A stretch of DNA of 37,227 bases. It comes from an uncultured bacterium (GTDB taxonomy: Bacteria; Verrucomicrobiota; Lentisphaeria; Victivallales; Victivallaceae). Shown piece after piece: positions 35,222-37,227 of this stretch. Location of the stretch: NCBI GenBank assembly GCA_900551245.1, contig URVC01000045.1, positions 1 through 37,227 of the forward strand. Direction: 5' to 3'. The notes beneath the pieces were generated by a model that made no database searches, was not told where the DNA came from, and was given only the letters and a program-made list of their open reading frames with translations. A program made the translations under genes and the position numbers. Position 1 is the stretch's first letter, and every line of letters starts with the position of its first letter.

Positions 35222-35935
35222 ATGGGATTGGTGAAGATTACCGGTGCGCGGGTCCTGATGCGTCGAATCGTGACGCTGGTGGTTCTGGTGATTCTGGCGA
35301 TCGGAGCATGGTGGTGCTGGCAGAATCGCGACTGGCTGGTCTACAAGGCGCAGCGGCAGTACGACCGGCAGGCCTACGGGCTGAACTGGAAGACCGATAT
35401 CAGTACCGCCGGCGACAAAGCGCGCCGCGAGAAGAAGCAGATCATGATCGCTTTTCTCAAAGAGGGGCATGCGGACAGTGACCGGCTCAAGAAATCGATC
35501 TTTCCTGATCCCGGCTTCAAGGTTGTGGAAAACAACTACGTGCTGCTGCTGGTGGACTATCCGCAGGATACCTCAAAGATGTCGGCGCGCGAGAAGGCGT
35601 TCTGCGATGAGTTGATCAAGCGCTATGCGGTGGACCGGTTTGCCGTCTTTCTGGTGGCGGAGCCGAAGGAGGGGGGGCAGCAGGAGCTGCGCCGTTTCAC
35701 CTATGCCGGAGAGCGTCCGCGGACATTGCTGGACAAGCTGGCCGGCGGCCGTTTCATCGCGAAGGAGGCGGTGGACAGCACGCCGCAGATGAAGAGCCTC
35801 GACGTGCCGGACGTCTCGAAATTGAAGGAGCTGGTTCCGGGGGAAGGCACCATCACGGTCGGGGAGGATCCCGCCGCGGCACCGGAGAAAAAGCAGGGCA
35901 CCATCACGGTCGGGGAGGAGCCGGCCGCGCAGTAG
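35222..35935 (+). CDS. Membrane-anchored thioredoxin-fold protein lacking CxxC
   Basis: A 237-residue protein with one N-terminal membrane helix (about 15-33) and a domain of thioredoxin-7 type (about 60-175). KKQIMIAFLKEGHADSDRLK fits the usual beta strand plus active-site helix, but the CxxC position reads HADS (83-86), and the cis-Pro loop is also lost (RFAVFLV). So it is unlikely to be a thiol oxidoreductase and may act as a binding or folding factor. The C-terminus carries two copies of GTITVGE with acidic and Ala/Pro spacers (209-215 and 226-232). AAAGGAG eight bases upstream of the ATG sets the start. A strong promoter suggests high expression. Confidence 0.75.
   Translation: MGLVKITGARVLMRRIVTLVVLVILAIGAWWCWQNRDWLVYKAQRQYDRQAYGLNWKTDISTAGDKARREKKQIMIAFLKEGHADSDRLKKSIFPDPGFKVVENNYVLLLVDYPQDTSKMSAREKAFCDELIKRYAVDRFAVFLVAEPKEGGQQELRRFTYAGERPRTLLDKLAGGRFIAKEAVDSTPQMKSLDVPDVSKLKELVPGEGTITVGEDPAAAPEKKQGTITVGEEPAAQ
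35846..35919 (+). repeat. Direct repeat encoding GTITVGE tail
   Basis: A 23-bp exact repeat (35846-35868 and 35897-35919), 51 bases apart and in frame, encodes the duplicated GTITVGEE/D motif at the end of the thioredoxin-fold protein. Confidence 0.9.
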
Positions 35936-35963
35936 CTCTCACAAATTGAATGATTTTTCTGAG

Positions 35964-36005
35964 CGACGGCTTTCGGAATGAGTTCCGGAGGCCGTCGGTG
36001 TTTTT
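35964..36005 (+). terminator. Rho-independent terminator
   Basis: Outer stem CGACGGC (35964-35970) with GCCGTCG (35991-35997), inner stem CGGAA/TTCCG with a TGAG loop, then GTGTTTTT. It follows the thioredoxin-fold gene by about 30 bases. Confidence 0.85.
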
Positions 36006-36013
36006 CGCTGCAG

Positions 36014-37045
36014 TTATTTTTCCGGAATGTGGATGAGGCTGGAGAAGCGGTGGAGGAATCGGCGGGTTCGCCAGACGCTGAGATCGGGGATTCCGGTGAG
36101 CCGTTTGTACAGAAACAGCAACGGATAGAGGAAAATCTCCTCCGGATATTTCAGCAGGTAACCGGTCAGCTTGCGGAATCGACGGGGGGAGTTCCCGTTG
36201 CCGGTCAGCAGCATCAAAAAGAGGCGGAACCGCATCGGTTTGAGTCCGGCATGCCGGGAGCAGGGCAGAGCGCATTGCCCTTTTGTTTCCGCGAGGGCGG
36301 TTTCCGCCATGGCCAGATGGGTTTCGAATCGGGTGAAATACAGATTTCTCCTCCGGAATTCTGCATCGGACAACGTGGCCTGACCGGAACGGATTCTCCA
36401 GAAAGAGAGTATTTCCGGCAGGTAGACCACGTTGGAGAAGAGTCCCGCTTTCATGTCCCACAAAAAGTCTCCCATCGGGCCGAAGTTGCAGGGGAAATTA
36501 CCGGTCTCTCTGAGCAGAGAACTGCGGAAGAGGACCTGGGTGATGGAGGGATAAACGGTATCTCCGGCCAGAGCGCGGAGGCCGTCGTATGGAGCCATGC
36601 GCAGATGCAGCCGGTCCTCCGGATAATCGATGAAAAGAGAGGTGTGGGAGGCGTCAGCGGCGACCTCCTTTCCGGATTCGTCGATGAAGCCCAACGCGGA
36701 GTGGCAGAGGGAACATTGCGGAAACCGTTCCAGCGCATCGACCATTTTTTCCAGACAGTCATCGGTCATGGAGTCGTCGCTGGTGGCGATGTAGACATAT
36801 TCGCCCCGGATCTGTTCCAGACAGAAGTTCCAGCTCTGATAGAGGCCGGGAGGAACCTGCCATGCGCGGATGCGTGGATCGCGGTCGGCGAATTGTTTCA
36901 GAAACTCCCAGGAGCCGTCGGAGGAGAAACTGTCGGCGATGATGAGTTCCCAGTCGGAAAGGGTCTGCGACAGAATGGAGCGCATCCGCTCTTTCAGAAA
37001 GGGAAAGGTGTTCAGATTGGGCAGCAGAATGGATACTTTCGGCAT
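36014..37045 (-). CDS. Family 2 glycosyltransferase
   Basis: A 343-residue GT-A fold transferase that adds a sugar from a nucleotide donor to a cell-surface glycan. Landmarks are KVSILLPNLNTFPFLKERM at the N-terminus, LIIADSFSSDGSWEFL, and the metal/donor site ATSDDSMTDD around residues 88-97, where DDS replaces DXD. The C-terminal region carries a hydrophobic, membrane-associated stretch (LKYPEEIFLYPLLFLYK). GAGAG is near the ATG. It is convergent with the thioredoxin-fold gene. The right neighbour is not in the window, so its pathway cannot be judged; an O-antigen or exopolysaccharide locus is plausible. Confidence 0.9.
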   Translation of the reverse strand: MPKVSILLPNLNTFPFLKERMRSILSQTLSDWELIIADSFSSDGSWEFLKQFADRDPRIRAWQVPPGLYQSWNFCLEQIRGEYVYIATSDDSMTDDCLEKMVDALERFPQCSLCHSALGFIDESGKEVAADASHTSLFIDYPEDRLHLRMAPYDGLRALAGDTVYPSITQVLFRSSLLRETGNFPCNFGPMGDFLWDMKAGLFSNVVYLPEILSFWRIRSGQATLSDAEFRRRNLYFTRFETHLAMAETALAETKGQCALPCSRHAGLKPMRFRLFLMLLTGNGNSPRRFRKLTGYLLKYPEEIFLYPLLFLYKRLTGIPDLSVWRTRRFLHRFSSLIHIPEK

Positions 37046-37227
37046 TATTTTCTCTCTGACGTAAAAAGACTGATTCTGAAGGCAAGAAAAATTTGTATTA
37101 TTGAATGATGCATTTGAGCTGAAAGAAAAAAATTATATACAACTGTATATTTTATTCTTTACACATAAATAATTTAAGAGCTTATCAACTAATAAATTGA
37201 TTTTAATAGCTCCTTGTGCTATATTAT
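37046..37227 (-). promoter_or_regulatory. AT-rich upstream region of the glycosyltransferase
   Basis: Much lower GC than the rest of the window. A minus-strand TATAAT lies at 37137-37132 but has a poor -35. An inverted repeat ATATAC-AACT-GTATAT (37135-37150) overlaps this -10 and may be a regulator site. No ORF is visible. Confidence 0.35.

Noticed and set aside
1..37227. tRNA, rRNA, CRISPR arrays, transposases, integrases and phage genes.
   Set aside because: None was found on reading both strands. The inverted repeats seen are short and suit regulators or terminators, not element ends.

Overview
The window looks like the chromosome of a Gram-negative, sugar-degrading bacterium of the Lentisphaerota (Victivallis-like). 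This assignment is an inference. It rests on two type IV pseudopilin-like proteins with an FTLIELL N-terminus and an H-X9-D signature, several large secreted clan-A glycosidases, LacI and AraC regulators next to them, many Gfo/Idh/MocA-type oxidoreductases, and an outer-membrane lipid-transport locus (YdbH/YnbE/YdbL). No tRNA, rRNA, CRISPR array, transposase or integrase was seen. Base composition is GC-rich in most of the window. It is more AT-rich around 3300-4700, in the regulatory gaps, and at the right edge.

Left part (1-16000), polysaccharide use. A secreted GH5-like glycosidase (83-1639) ends in a clear terminator. A LacI regulator follows, with a near-consensus promoter and two perfect palindromic operators. 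It heads a plus-strand set: a small secreted protein, a pseudopilin, and a 1202-residue secreted glycosidase with a C-terminal CBM9-like domain. A second module lies on the minus strand in the order pseudopilin, 1100-residue secreted glycosidase, xylose-isomerase-like TIM-barrel protein. It is divergent from an AraC regulator. Thus two modules each pair a pseudopilin with a giant glycosidase and a nearby transcription factor.

Middle (15000-23430), a catabolic operon. A minus-strand LacI repressor is divergent from a tight seven-gene plus-strand operon: MDR dehydrogenase, Gfo/Idh/MocA oxidoreductase, SDR epimerase-like protein, second Gfo/Idh/MocA oxidoreductase, amidohydrolase, quinone-oxidoreductase-like MDR, and MFS transporter. 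Together they look like import and redox conversion of an unidentified sugar, cyclitol or sugar acid. The helicase gene hrpB follows and appears to have its own promoter, which would give a nearly leaderless mRNA.

Right-middle (26110-29512). EtfB, EtfA with an N-terminal single [4Fe-4S] domain, and an FAD-linked lactate/glycolate-type dehydrogenase lie in the order of the electron-confurcating lactate dehydrogenase lctBCD. This suggests anaerobic lactate oxidation.

Right part (29540-37227). A minus-strand operon runs mnmE, ydbH-like, a fused ynbE-ydbL lipoprotein, and a YkgJ-type cysteine-cluster protein. Divergent from it is a membrane-anchored thioredoxin-fold protein that has lost its CxxC. 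The window ends with a minus-strand family 2 glycosyltransferase behind AT-rich upstream DNA.
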